DNA of 31,987 nt from an uncultured Kiritimatiellota bacterium (GCA_934621385.1 CAKTUI010000032.1:1-31987); one strand, 5' to 3'. Shown: positions 23,971 to 31,795, numbered from the stretch's first letter. Translations and numbers: made by a program. The notes: generated by a model not told the origin, from the sequence alone.

Positions 23971-25256
23971 AGGGCGATTGCTGCCGCGAGCCAGGCCGGC
24001 ATCGTGAGCCAGAGGACGGGCATGGTCGGATGAAGGGCCAGCGTCGCGGTGAGGAGCGGTAGCCAGACTGCCGTCTCGCAGCCGAGTTCGATGGCCATGG
24101 CGGCGAGGGTGTTCCCGCGCCCCTTGAGCGCGGCACTTAGGATGAGGTAGGTCGACTCAATCAGCCCGCGAAAGTACATGATGCAGAAGATGAGGACGCC
24201 CGTTTGCCGGAAGAGCGCGGGATCGAAGTCGGAGTTCGCCGGGAAAAAGGCGTCCATGATTCGCCCCGAGAGGGGAAGAACCACGATGTAAAAGAGCGTG
24301 TTGACCAGGAAGAGAATCTTGATCCCACTCCAAATGGTGGCGCGCTCGGTCGCGAGGTCGTGTGCACCGGCCGTCCTCCCCGTCAGGATGGTGACGGCGG
24401 AGGCGACGGCAACGCCAATCATGTAAAGGAAGTTGTTGACGGCAAAGCAGACGTTGCCAACGGCCAGCGTGAGGTTGCCAAGCCGCCCGGCGGCCTGCAT
24501 GAAGACGAGGAAGAAGAACGCCCCCGAGGAGCAGCGGAAGGCATCGGGCAGGCCGAATCGGAGAATGCGCCAGAGGTCGCGGCCATTGAAGGCGAGTGCC
24601 TCGTGCGGATTCGCCCGGAACAGGGGATCCGTCAGAACCATCGGGAGGAGAATGAGAACGGGGACAACGGCGGCGATGGAAAGGGCGATGCCCGCTCCGT
24701 TGATTCCATGAGACGGAATAAGGAAAGCATCGAGGGCAATGTTGGCCAAAAAACCGCAGGCCGTTGCCGTTCCCACGCGCTTGGTGCGTCCCTGCCCCGT
24801 GAGGAGACCGCCGAGAACGGCGGAGAGCGTGCCGAAGAATCCGGCGGGAGTCGACCAGAGGAAGTAGCCCTTTTCCGCCGCGAGGAGGGGTGCGGTGTGG
24901 CCGCCGAGGCCAAGGAACCAGTAGCCGACGGGAATTGAGAGAATGAAAAGGGGGACGGAGAGGAGCGTCATCCAAAGCCCCTGGGCGAAAGCCCGCCGCG
25001 CCCCCGGGAGGTCGCCACCGCCATGCCGCTGGGCGATGACCGTGCCCGAATAGCCGATGGCAGTCATGATGACGGTCGAGAACATGATGGCGAGCATTCC
25101 GCCGGGGAGAACTGCCGCGAGCGCATCGCCGGAGGCCTTGGAGAGGAAGAACCTGTCGCTGATGTGATTGGCGGCCTGAGCGAGGGCGGAAAAGACAAGT
25201 GGCGCGGCCGTGTGCACGGTCGTTCGCAGGACGGAAACCTTCTTTTCGCTCAACAC
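23907..25256 (-). CDS. MATE-family multidrug/sodium antiporter
   Basis: This 449-aa integral membrane protein belongs to the MATE exporters (NorM/DinF-like), which expel cationic drugs using Na+ or H+ gradients. It has the expected series of about 12 hydrophobic helices in two halves. Typical family stretches are the start VLRTTVHTAAPLVFSALAQA, FLSKASGDALAAV, the first-half QGLWMTLLSVPLFILSIPVG, GLLTGQGRTKRVGTATACG and the second-half VASAVTILTGRTAGAHD. I chose GTG at 25256, 7 nt after the -10 box; an upstream in-frame ATG at 25292 lies within the -35 region and is unlikely. TTG at 25253 is another option. It is divergent from lysS, and its end lies inside the RND permease gene. Confidence 0.9.
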   Translation of the reverse strand: MLSEKKVSVLRTTVHTAAPLVFSALAQAANHISDRFFLSKASGDALAAVLPGGMLAIMFSTVIMTAIGYSGTVIAQRHGGGDLPGARRAFAQGLWMTLLSVPLFILSIPVGYWFLGLGGHTAPLLAAEKGYFLWSTPAGFFGTLSAVLGGLLTGQGRTKRVGTATACGFLANIALDAFLIPSHGINGAGIALSIAAVVPVLILLPMVLTDPLFRANPHEALAFNGRDLWRILRFGLPDAFRCSSGAFFFLVFMQAAGRLGNLTLAVGNVCFAVNNFLYMIGVAVASAVTILTGRTAGAHDLATERATIWSGIKILFLVNTLFYIVVLPLSGRIMDAFFPANSDFDPALFRQTGVLIFCIMYFRGLIESTYLILSAALKGRGNTLAAMAIELGCETAVWLPLLTATLALHPTMPVLWLTMPAWLAAAIALQVLRLRFPVRLRNWQSAGMK

Positions 25257-25263
25257 ATCGCCT

Positions 25264-25292
25264 ATTATACAATAAGGAAAGGCGCTCCGCAA
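25264..25292 (-). promoter_or_regulatory. Promoter of the MATE gene
   Basis: On the minus strand TTGCGG (25292-25287) and TATAAT (25269-25264) are separated by 17 nt. The GTG start at 25256 follows after 7 nt with no Shine-Dalgarno, so the mRNA may be leaderless. The promoter is back to back with that of lysS. Confidence 0.6.
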
Positions 25293-25327
25293 GACGCGGA
25301 CGGGACGGCTCAGGATGGGCCAAAATT

Positions 25328-25336
25328 TGCTATAAT
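25328..25336 (+). promoter_or_regulatory. Extended -10 promoter of lysS
   Basis: TGCTATAAT is a full extended -10 box (TATAAT at 25331-25336). No good -35 is seen, which is usual for this promoter class. The ATG at 25345 comes after 8 nt without a Shine-Dalgarno, suggesting a leaderless transcript. Confidence 0.6.
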
Positions 25337-25344
25337 ATCTACCT

Positions 25345-26793
25345 ATGGAAACGAATGAATACAGAGAGCAGCGGCTTCAGAGCCTGAAGGCCCTGAAGGA
25401 TCTGGGGTATGAACCGTATGGTCGGCGCTATGACCATGAGGACCTGAAGAAAGTCCGCGCTGAATTCGAGGAGGGCAAAACCGTCCGTGTCGCGGGACGG
25501 TTGCTGATGATTCGTCGCATGGGCAAGATGAATTTCACGACGATGAACGACGGCACCGACAAGTTCCAGCTCATCTTCAAGCGCGATGAACTCCCGGAGA
25601 CGGCTTTCGCGGCGTTCAAGCTGCTCAATCTCGGCGACATCATCGGTGCCGAGGGCGTGCTCTTTACGACGCAGAAGGGCGAGAAGTCCCTCGTTGTGAA
25701 GGAGTGGACGATGCTGACGAAGGCCCTTGAGCAGCCGCCGGAGAAGTTCCATGGCCTTGCCGACCAGGAGGAGTGCTACCGCCGCCGCTACGTCGATCTG
25801 ATGACGAACGACGAGAGCCGCAACCGCTTCTTCACCCGTTCGCGCCTGCTGATGGAGACGCGCAAGTATCTCTGGTCCAAGGGCTTCAACGAAGTCGAGA
25901 CGCCGATTCTCCAGGCCCAGGCGGGCGGTGCGGCGGCCAAGCCGTTCGAGACCCACTTCAATGCGCTTGACCAGCACATGGTGTTGCGCATCGCGCCCGA
26001 GCTTTACCTGAAGCGACTGCTCGTCGGCGGAATGAACAAGGTCTTCGAGCTGGGCAAGGACTTCCGCAACGAGGGCATCGACCGCTCGCACAACCCGGAG
26101 TTCACCGTCCTTGAGGTGTACGAGGCCTATGGCGACCGCACGTCCATGGAGGCGATTATCGAGGGTCTGATTCCCCACCTCTGCGACACCGTCATCGGGA
26201 CGCGGGAAATCGAATATGGCGAAAAGAAGGAGATTCTGAACTTCAATCCGCCGTACCGCCGCGTGGCCTACGGCGACCTTGTCAAGGAACTGATGGGAGC
26301 CGACTGGTTTGACCTGCCGTTCGAGACCCAGCTTGCGAAGGCGAAGGCGAAGGGCAAGGAAACCGAGACGAACCTTGAACTTGACGATGTGCACGATACC
26401 CTGATGCTGACGCACGAGGTCTACGACAAGCTCATTGAGAAGAATCTTCGCCAGCCGACCTTCGTGACGCGGCTTCCGCACGAGTTCGTGCCGCTGGCCA
26501 AGGCCTGCAAGGACGACCCGAAACTTGTCGACGTGTTCGAGTTCGTCGTCGGCGGACGCGAGCTCTGCCCGGGCTATACCGAGCAGAACGACCCGCTTGA
26601 GCAGCGCAAGGCCCTTGAGCACCAGGCTGGCGAGGATACGGAAAAGATTGACGAGGACTTCATTTCGGCTCTGGAGTGCGGTATGCCGCCGACGGGCGGG
26701 CTCGGCATCGGCATCGATCGCCTTGTCATGCTGCTCACGGGGTGTGACGGCATTCGCGATGTCGTCCTCTTCCCACAGATGAAGAAGGCTTGA
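25345..26793 (+). CDS. lysS: Lysyl-tRNA synthetase, class II
   Basis: This 482-aa enzyme charges tRNA-Lys in the cytoplasm. The N-terminal OB-fold anticodon-binding domain is seen at about 50-135 (VRVAGRLLMIRRMGKMNFTT onward). The class II core follows with motif 1 near RRYVDLMTNDESRNRFFTRS, motif 2 at F240-R241-NEGIDRSHNPEFT and motif 3 at G452-LGIGIDRLVMLL. The length is close to E. coli LysS (505 aa), with a shorter N terminus. It is first in a three-gene cluster with an M20 peptidase and mutY. The spacing of 5 nt to the peptidase ATG suggests co-transcription. Confidence 0.97.
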   Translation: METNEYREQRLQSLKALKDLGYEPYGRRYDHEDLKKVRAEFEEGKTVRVAGRLLMIRRMGKMNFTTMNDGTDKFQLIFKRDELPETAFAAFKLLNLGDIIGAEGVLFTTQKGEKSLVVKEWTMLTKALEQPPEKFHGLADQEECYRRRYVDLMTNDESRNRFFTRSRLLMETRKYLWSKGFNEVETPILQAQAGGAAAKPFETHFNALDQHMVLRIAPELYLKRLLVGGMNKVFELGKDFRNEGIDRSHNPEFTVLEVYEAYGDRTSMEAIIEGLIPHLCDTVIGTREIEYGEKKEILNFNPPYRRVAYGDLVKELMGADWFDLPFETQLAKAKAKGKETETNLELDDVHDTLMLTHEVYDKLIEKNLRQPTFVTRLPHEFVPLAKACKDDPKLVDVFEFVVGGRELCPGYTEQNDPLEQRKALEHQAGEDTEKIDEDFISALECGMPPTGGLGIGIDRLVMLLTGCDGIRDVVLFPQMKKA

Positions 26794-26798
26794 GTTCG

Positions 26799-28130
26799 AT
26801 GGAAGACGCCGTCAGAAGCGAGTACTTCGATTTGCTGAGGTTCGAGAGCGTCGGAGCGGATCCGACGCGGCTTCGCGACTGCGTGAATTGCGCAACCTGG
26901 CTGAAGAAATGGCTTCAGGGACTCGGCTTCTCGGGCGAACTCCTGAGCGAGAAGTTCTCTCCGCCCGTGGTGTTCGCCGAGCGTCGGGGCTGCGAGGATG
27001 CTCCGACCGTCCTGATTTACGGTCACTATGACGTGCAACCTGCCGACCCTGTCTCCGAATGGAAGACACCGCCGTTTGAGCCGACGGTCGTCGGGGAGCG
27101 CATCTACTGCCGTGGTGCGCAGGACGACAAGGGGCAGACCTTTGCCTTCCTCTGCGGTGTGCGCGATTTCCTTGCAAAAAACGCGGCGCGCACGCCGACA
27201 ATCAAGGTCCTTTTGGAGGGACAGGAGGAAAGTGGAAGTGCGGCACTGACGGCACTTGCGCCCTCCATTCGTCGTAAGATTGCGGCGGAAGTCCTGCTCG
27301 TCTGCGACACGTCCGCTGCGGCAGGCCTGCGGCCGGCGATTGTCGCGGGCTTGCGCGGTGTTTCCCATTTCACCGTGCGGCTGAACGCGGCGAATCGCGA
27401 CCTCCATTCTGGCGAGTACGGTGGCCTTGCGCCGAATGCCGCGCAGGGTCTGGCCGAGCTGGTTGCCTCGTTGCACAATCCGGACGGATCCATTGCCGTC
27501 GCCGGTTTTGGGGATTCGATTGAGCCGCCAACGGCGGATGAGCTGCGGGAGGCCGAGCGTGCCGCACCGAGTGAGAAGGACTATGCGGACGACATTGGGT
27601 GCGAACCGTGTGGCGGTCAGCGGGGAAGGTCCATTGTCCAGCGCAATTCGTTTGAGCCGACGATTGAGGTGAACGGAATCCATTCTGGTTATGGTGGGCC
27701 TGGTGCGAAGACCGTTATTCCCTGCGAGGCGATTGCCAAGTTGTCCATGCGCCTTGTGCCCGGGCAGAGTCCGGCACGGGCAATTGCCGCCGTCCGTGCA
27801 CACCTTGAGGCGCGTGTCCCACGCGGTATGAGACTTTCCATTGAAGATGTGACGGGTGGCGCGGCGGGCTTTCGCCTGCCGTTGGCCTCGCCAATTTTCC
27901 GTCTGGCGGATGACGTGCTGCGTACGATGGATGAGCGCGGTCCGGTCTTCCAGTGGGACGGCGCGTCCATTCCTGTCGTTTCGGTCTTGCGCGAGGCCTC
28001 GGGTGCCGCGCCCCTGCTCGTCGGCTGGGGACAGCCCGACGATCGCATCCACTCGCCGAACGAGAGTTATTCGTTCACGCAGTTTGCGAAAGCCCGCGAG
28101 TGGGCCGTCCGCATCCTTTCGGCCCTGTGA
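26799..28130 (+). CDS. M20-family metallopeptidase (dipeptidase/carboxypeptidase-like)
   Basis: This 443-aa zinc peptidase belongs to the M20 family (CNDP-like dipeptidases). The metal and catalytic residues are all present: G-H76-Y-D78-VQP, R-G-A-Q-D109-D110-K, E143-E144 in EGQEESGS, C-D170-TS, and H418 in DRIHSPNE. The lid/dimerisation domain contains HSGEYGG and HSGYGGPG. The pattern of two co-catalytic zinc ions with E143 as general base fits hydrolysis of small peptides or N-acyl amino acids; the substrate is unknown. I prefer ATG 26799, which has AGAAGG about 11 nt upstream, over an in-frame TTG at 26790 overlapping the lysS stop. Confidence 0.93.
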   Translation: MEDAVRSEYFDLLRFESVGADPTRLRDCVNCATWLKKWLQGLGFSGELLSEKFSPPVVFAERRGCEDAPTVLIYGHYDVQPADPVSEWKTPPFEPTVVGERIYCRGAQDDKGQTFAFLCGVRDFLAKNAARTPTIKVLLEGQEESGSAALTALAPSIRRKIAAEVLLVCDTSAAAGLRPAIVAGLRGVSHFTVRLNAANRDLHSGEYGGLAPNAAQGLAELVASLHNPDGSIAVAGFGDSIEPPTADELREAERAAPSEKDYADDIGCEPCGGQRGRSIVQRNSFEPTIEVNGIHSGYGGPGAKTVIPCEAIAKLSMRLVPGQSPARAIAAVRAHLEARVPRGMRLSIEDVTGGAAGFRLPLASPIFRLADDVLRTMDERGPVFQWDGASIPVVSVLREASGAAPLLVGWGQPDDRIHSPNESYSFTQFAKAREWAVRILSAL

Positions 28131-28144
28131 GAGGATGCGCACCT

Positions 28145-29119
28145 ATGCGAGGTGATTCGGCGATTGCGCGTGCACTGGAGGCCTGGTTCGCACAGAACAA
28201 GCGTCCGATGCCGTGGCGAAAGGCGCCCTCTCACTACGCCTGCTGGCTCAGTGAAATCATGATGCAGCAGACGACGTATGCGATGGTTCTGCCCTACTAC
28301 GAGCATTTTTTGAGCCGTTTTCCAACGGTTGAAGCATTGGCCGAAGCCGAGGAGGGCGACGTTCTGAAGGCCTGGGAGGGGCTTGGCTACTATGCACGGG
28401 CGCGGAATCTCCGCAAGGCGGCGAAGGCGTTCGTCGCGTCGGGGCGGGTCGTTTGGCCCGAGTCCGCTGCGGCGTGGTCTGAGGTCCCGGGCGTTGGTCC
28501 CTATACGGCGGCGGCGCTCGCAAGCGTCCTCAATGGCGAGCGCGTCCCCGTCGTGGATGGGAATGTGGCGCGGGTCTTCTCGCGCTATTGGATGCTTTCG
28601 GACGATTTCCGCAAACTTCCGGCGAGGGAGCGGCTGGCCACGCGACTGATGCCGGCCATCGGGCGTTCGGCTGTTCCGGGTGATTTCAACCAGGCGATGA
28701 TGGAGCTTGGGGCCTGCATCTGCACGCCGACGAATCCCCGGTGCGGAGAGTGTCCGCTTCAACACGGATGTGCCGCACGGAAGAGGGGCGTTCAGGCGGA
28801 CTATCCGGTGAAAGCAGCGAAGAAGGCCCTTCCCGTGCGTCGCCAGAATGTCGTTTTGTGCACGGATTCCGAAGGGCGAGTCCTTCTTGTCCAAAACCGG
28901 GATGGTGGGCTTTTGAAGGGCCTTTGGGAATTGCCGCAGGTGAAGCCTGTGGGGGAACAGATTCAGATTTTCTCTCATTTTCGGCTGGAGCAGTCCGTGT
29001 TGAAGTCATCACGTGCCGAGGCGGTCTTTCGGCATCCGGGGGAAGTCCCGCTTGCAACGGCAACGCGGAAGATTCTTGAGACGAATGGCTTGTTGCCCGC
29101 AGACCCGCCGAGTGCCTGA
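28145..29119 (+). CDS. mutY: Adenine DNA glycosylase
   Basis: MutY removes adenine mispaired with 8-oxoguanine, preventing G-to-T changes. The 324-aa protein has every key residue: the catalytic E37 in WLSEIMMQQT, the helix-hairpin-helix VPGVGPYTAAALAS, D138 in VVDGNVARVFSRY, and the 4Fe-4S ligands C193-x6-C200-x2-C203-x5-C209. E37 and D138 fall at the same numbers as in E. coli MutY, which supports the ATG at 28145. The C-terminal NUDIX-like domain that recognises 8-oxoG starts at about 230 (QNVVLCTDSEGRVLLVQNRD) and is a little short. Open frame continues upstream to 27953 inside the peptidase gene but is not coding. Confidence 0.96.
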   Translation: MRGDSAIARALEAWFAQNKRPMPWRKAPSHYACWLSEIMMQQTTYAMVLPYYEHFLSRFPTVEALAEAEEGDVLKAWEGLGYYARARNLRKAAKAFVASGRVVWPESAAAWSEVPGVGPYTAAALASVLNGERVPVVDGNVARVFSRYWMLSDDFRKLPARERLATRLMPAIGRSAVPGDFNQAMMELGACICTPTNPRCGECPLQHGCAARKRGVQADYPVKAAKKALPVRRQNVVLCTDSEGRVLLVQNRDGGLLKGLWELPQVKPVGEQIQIFSHFRLEQSVLKSSRAEAVFRHPGEVPLATATRKILETNGLLPADPPSA

Positions 29120-29240
29120 TGTCCGTGGTGTGGGCGTGGCGAAGGACGGGGCAGTGCCCCCGAACCCCCACAAGCAAACCGCCGCGCCGTCATGCGCATT
29201 CCATTGTCGTCCTGGTCCGATGCCGGCCAAAGGCCCGTCT
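29120..29240. other. Gene-free spacer after mutY
   Basis: No coding region is evident. A small hairpin, GGGGC (29148-29152) with GCCCC (29156-29160) around a 3-nt loop, lies about 30 nt after the mutY stop. It lacks a T-run. Confidence 0.4.
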
Positions 29241-29350
29241 AATGGGCATTGGAGTACTTTCCTTCGGGCATTGGAGTACTTTCTAATGCCCATAAGAAAT
29301 TTTTCCTTCGGGCATTAGAATTTTGTCCGATGGGCATCGGAATTCTGCCG
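29241..29350 (+). repeat. Array of five 22-bp units with GGGC core (array 2)
   Basis: Five units in exact 22-bp register start at 29241, 29263, 29285, 29307 and 29329. Their first ten bases are AATGGGCATT, TTCGGGCATT, AATGCCCATA, TTCGGGCATT and GATGGGCATC, followed by 12-bp linkers that begin with purines (GGAG, GGAG, AGAA, AGAA, GGAA). The first four linkers end in pyrimidines and the fifth ends in CCG. Units 1 and 2 share 18 contiguous bases from GGGC onward. Unit 3 has GCCC in place of GGGC. The last unit forms CCGAT-GGGC-ATCGG, a dyad with 5-bp arms. Period and core match array 1 at 3815-3924. Confidence 0.75.
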
Positions 29351-29423
29351 CGAGGGGAGCAACCACGCTACTTGGGCGATTGTTTTCAGTCCCTGAACAC
29401 ACAGAATCGGCGCGGACCCTTGC

Positions 29424-29482
29424 GGGCGGCTACGCCGTTGCTTCGCAACCTGCCGCCCACCGAACCGCGAGCGGTTCGGTGG
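29424..29482 (+). other. Two adjacent strong hairpins before the secreted-protein frame
   Basis: Hairpin one: GGGCGGC (29424-29430) with GCCGCCC (29452-29458), enclosing GTTGC-TTC-GCAAC (29437-29449). Hairpin two: a perfect 12-bp inverted repeat, CCACCGAACCGC (29457-29468) and GCGGTTCGGTGG (29471-29482). The arms of the two share 29457-29458. These could be a terminator, a REP-like element or a structured mRNA leader. Confidence 0.55.
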
Positions 29483-29504
29483 CGCATCGACGGCCGACAC
29501 TAAA

Positions 29505-29825
29505 ATTCACGGAAGGGCGCGGCGGTTTTGTGTCCTGTCCGTCGGCCTTGCGGCCTACGGTGAGACGCTGACATACCAGGGGGGGGGTATCTGGGATTCC
29601 TCTTCGCTGACATGGAGGGACGCGTCCGGTGCGTCCGTCGCCTGGAAGGACGGGGCGGTCGCGGCGTTTCCGGCGGGCGGTGAGATTGCGGTTCAGGACG
29701 GCGGCATCCGCGCAGGCGGACTGGTTCTGGGTACGGAGGGTTCTGAATCGACATTCACGTTCACGGGCGGCAAGCTGACATTCGCGGCGAATTCGACGAT
29801 CGGCTCCTATAATGCGACAGTATCC
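29505..29825 (+). other. In-frame N-terminal extension with signal-peptide-like start but no start codon
   Basis: Reading back from 29826 in the same frame gives clear protein up to about 29505. It starts with HGRARRFCVLSVGLAAYGET, a signal-peptide shape, then LTYQGGGIWDSSSLTWRD and a strand-rich region like the rest of the protein. The frame stays open to the TGA at 29394-29396, yet it contains no ATG, GTG or TTG before 29826. ATT at 29505 is the only near-cognate codon in a good position. A run of nine G (29579-29587) lies within it. Confidence 0.65.
29579..29587 (+). repeat. Homopolymer run of nine G within the N-terminal coding frame
   Basis: Nine consecutive G encode part of the QGGG segment just after the signal-peptide-like region. 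Slippage by one base would put the rest of the protein out of frame, so this is a possible phase-variation site. Confidence 0.7.
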
Positions 29826-31724
29826 GTGGCGAATGACATTGACGGAGAGGGAAATCTCGTGTTTTCCGATTCTGCCACGGGACAAGTCGCCGCAAAACTG
29901 ACTGAGGGAAAGGATCGCAGTTATATTCCGTGTGGTGAGGCGAATGCCGCGCTCCTTTTCGAGGGCGGCATCGATCTCCCGGCACTTTCGGCAATTGATT
30001 TTGAGGCCACGATTCACAGGTGGTATGTTGATTATTATGAGAGTTGGCACAAGGTATCGTCCGCAGAGAGTGGGGCGGGTGTTTTTAATCTAGTCTATGC
30101 GGAAGATCGACTGATGGCGCAGTTCCAGTTTACGGTGGATGCAAATCAGGGGAAGCGGGCGAGCATCAAGTTGGGCTTGAAGAAGGTTGGTGAGGGTATT
30201 TATGACTGGGTGGATTCGGTGTGCTTTTTTGCTGAACCGTTGGGCAGTGACATGGATTTTGCGAAGCCAGTTCCGGCCGAATGGTACAACATTGGTGCAT
30301 TCATGGAAGACAGGGCAGAGACGAATACAACGACGAAACTGGCCCTTATGGATCTCAAGATTAGCCACATTGGACAATCAAATTACAAGCTGATGGGCGA
30401 CCTGAACATACAAGACGAGAATGGTGTGTTGGAGATTGGAGAATGCGTTGCGATTGAACTTTCGGGTTCGTTGGGTCTGGGCGGATCACGGGGACTTCGC
30501 CTGATGGATTACCCCTATCCATATGCGGATGCAGGGCAGTCTCGTCCTGGAACTTTTACCTATTCGGGAAAAGAAACTCTGACATTCGACAAGAATGTCC
30601 GTTGTCCTAGCAATAGAACGCAAAATAAGTCGGTTGCGGAGGTTGGAGGACGGTTTCGGGTGATGCCAGGGTCTGAGGTCTGCTTTATGGCAGGAGCTTA
30701 TGATGTGGTTGAGGCCATGGGTGGACGCATCGACATTTATGGGACGGCTGTCCAAGGAGGTTATAGTGGCATGCCGGATAGCGTTAATGTTTATGAGGGC
30801 GGCCTTCTTATTGGTCGGATTACGAAGGATTATTCAGGTTTTGGATGGGATGGCGTGCATCAAATCACAATCATGAAGGGTGGGACAATGCGAGTTGAAA
30901 ACTGGGAATCTCTCGGACCCGCTTATTCCAATCCTATGCCGATAGTTCTTGATGGCGGTATAGTCACAAGCGTATATGACGGGCCAGATTGGCGACGGAA
31001 CATGTTCATCAACATGAAGTTGCTAAATGGGGCACGGTTGACGGGGACGCGGATTGATGCCGGCGCATCTTTCATTTACAATGAAGGGCCGACAATTACC
31101 TGCACGAGGTTATCGCCCAGTTTCATTGAGACGGATGGCCTGTGGTGCTTCCACGAGGAGGACATGACGAGTAAGGCATCTTATCAAACTGTTGCCCCAC
31201 CGAACTTTGCGAAGTTTGTCGTTGACGATGTGACGGGGGATGATGCATCCGATCTAATTGTCACTGCACCTGTCCTTGACAAGGCGAAGAACCAGAAGGC
31301 AGTTGTTACGGATTCGGGTCTCTGGAAAAAGAACGCGGGGACGCTCGAACTTTCGGGCGGGGCCGAATTCAACGGCGTTCTCAAGATGGAGGCGGGAACG
31401 GTCTGCTTCCGCACGAAGGGCGGCGCGTTCGGCGGACTGCTCGTCGTCGGCGATTCGGCCCTTGACATAGCGGACGGTGCGCAGGTTGCGTTTGGCGACT
31501 CGTCGTCCGTCGCCTGGATGGAAGGTAAGACGCTGACGCTTGCAACGAGGCTTGAGCGCAAGTCGTTGCGGTTCGGTACGGATGCGAACGGCCTGACGGT
31601 GGAGCAGCTCGCGGCGATTCGGTACGCTGACGGCGTGACGACGAAGACGCCCGTCTTTGCCCTTGACGAGAATGGATACCTGACGGACGGACTGGGCGGC
31701 GGCTTCTTCCTCCGCGTCCGCTGA
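29826..31724 (+). CDS. Large secreted beta-strand-rich surface protein (autotransporter-passenger-like)
   Basis: From the first standard start (GTG 29826) this is 632 aa. The real protein almost certainly begins near 29505 (about 739 aa), because signal-peptide-like and strand-rich sequence continues upstream in frame. The body is Gly-rich with short alternating strands (GGTMRVENWESLG, GGIVTSVYDG, AGTLELSGGAEFNGVLKMEA), as in beta-helical autotransporter passengers. The C terminus (ANGLTVEQLAAIRYADGVTT, LDENGYLTDGLGGGFFLRVR) looks like a conserved ending, but no beta-barrel translocator is seen. The middle part, about 30000-31290, is clearly richer in A+T than the two ends. It may be an adhesin-like or cell-surface glycan-binding protein; function is unproven. 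It has no co-oriented neighbour. Confidence 0.75.
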   Translation: MANDIDGEGNLVFSDSATGQVAAKLTEGKDRSYIPCGEANAALLFEGGIDLPALSAIDFEATIHRWYVDYYESWHKVSSAESGAGVFNLVYAEDRLMAQFQFTVDANQGKRASIKLGLKKVGEGIYDWVDSVCFFAEPLGSDMDFAKPVPAEWYNIGAFMEDRAETNTTTKLALMDLKISHIGQSNYKLMGDLNIQDENGVLEIGECVAIELSGSLGLGGSRGLRLMDYPYPYADAGQSRPGTFTYSGKETLTFDKNVRCPSNRTQNKSVAEVGGRFRVMPGSEVCFMAGAYDVVEAMGGRIDIYGTAVQGGYSGMPDSVNVYEGGLLIGRITKDYSGFGWDGVHQITIMKGGTMRVENWESLGPAYSNPMPIVLDGGIVTSVYDGPDWRRNMFINMKLLNGARLTGTRIDAGASFIYNEGPTITCTRLSPSFIETDGLWCFHEEDMTSKASYQTVAPPNFAKFVVDDVTGDDASDLIVTAPVLDKAKNQKAVVTDSGLWKKNAGTLELSGGAEFNGVLKMEAGTVCFRTKGGAFGGLLVVGDSALDIADGAQVAFGDSSSVAWMEGKTLTLATRLERKSLRFGTDANGLTVEQLAAIRYADGVTTKTPVFALDENGYLTDGLGGGFFLRVR

Positions 31725-31795
31725 CGGTTGGCGAAGGGGCGGGGAAGAACCACACCGCGCAGGCGTTGAGTGGGCGCAGGCGCGGCACTTTGAAT

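Noticed and set aside
27953..28144. Longer mutY starting at 27953
   Set aside because: The extra part lies in the peptidase gene. The ATG at 28145 places the catalytic residues at the usual E37 and D138.
29808..29813. TATAAT as a promoter for the GTG at 29826
   Set aside because: The hexamer encodes Tyr-Asn within continuous protein-like sequence, has no -35, and upstream sequence is clearly coding in the same frame.
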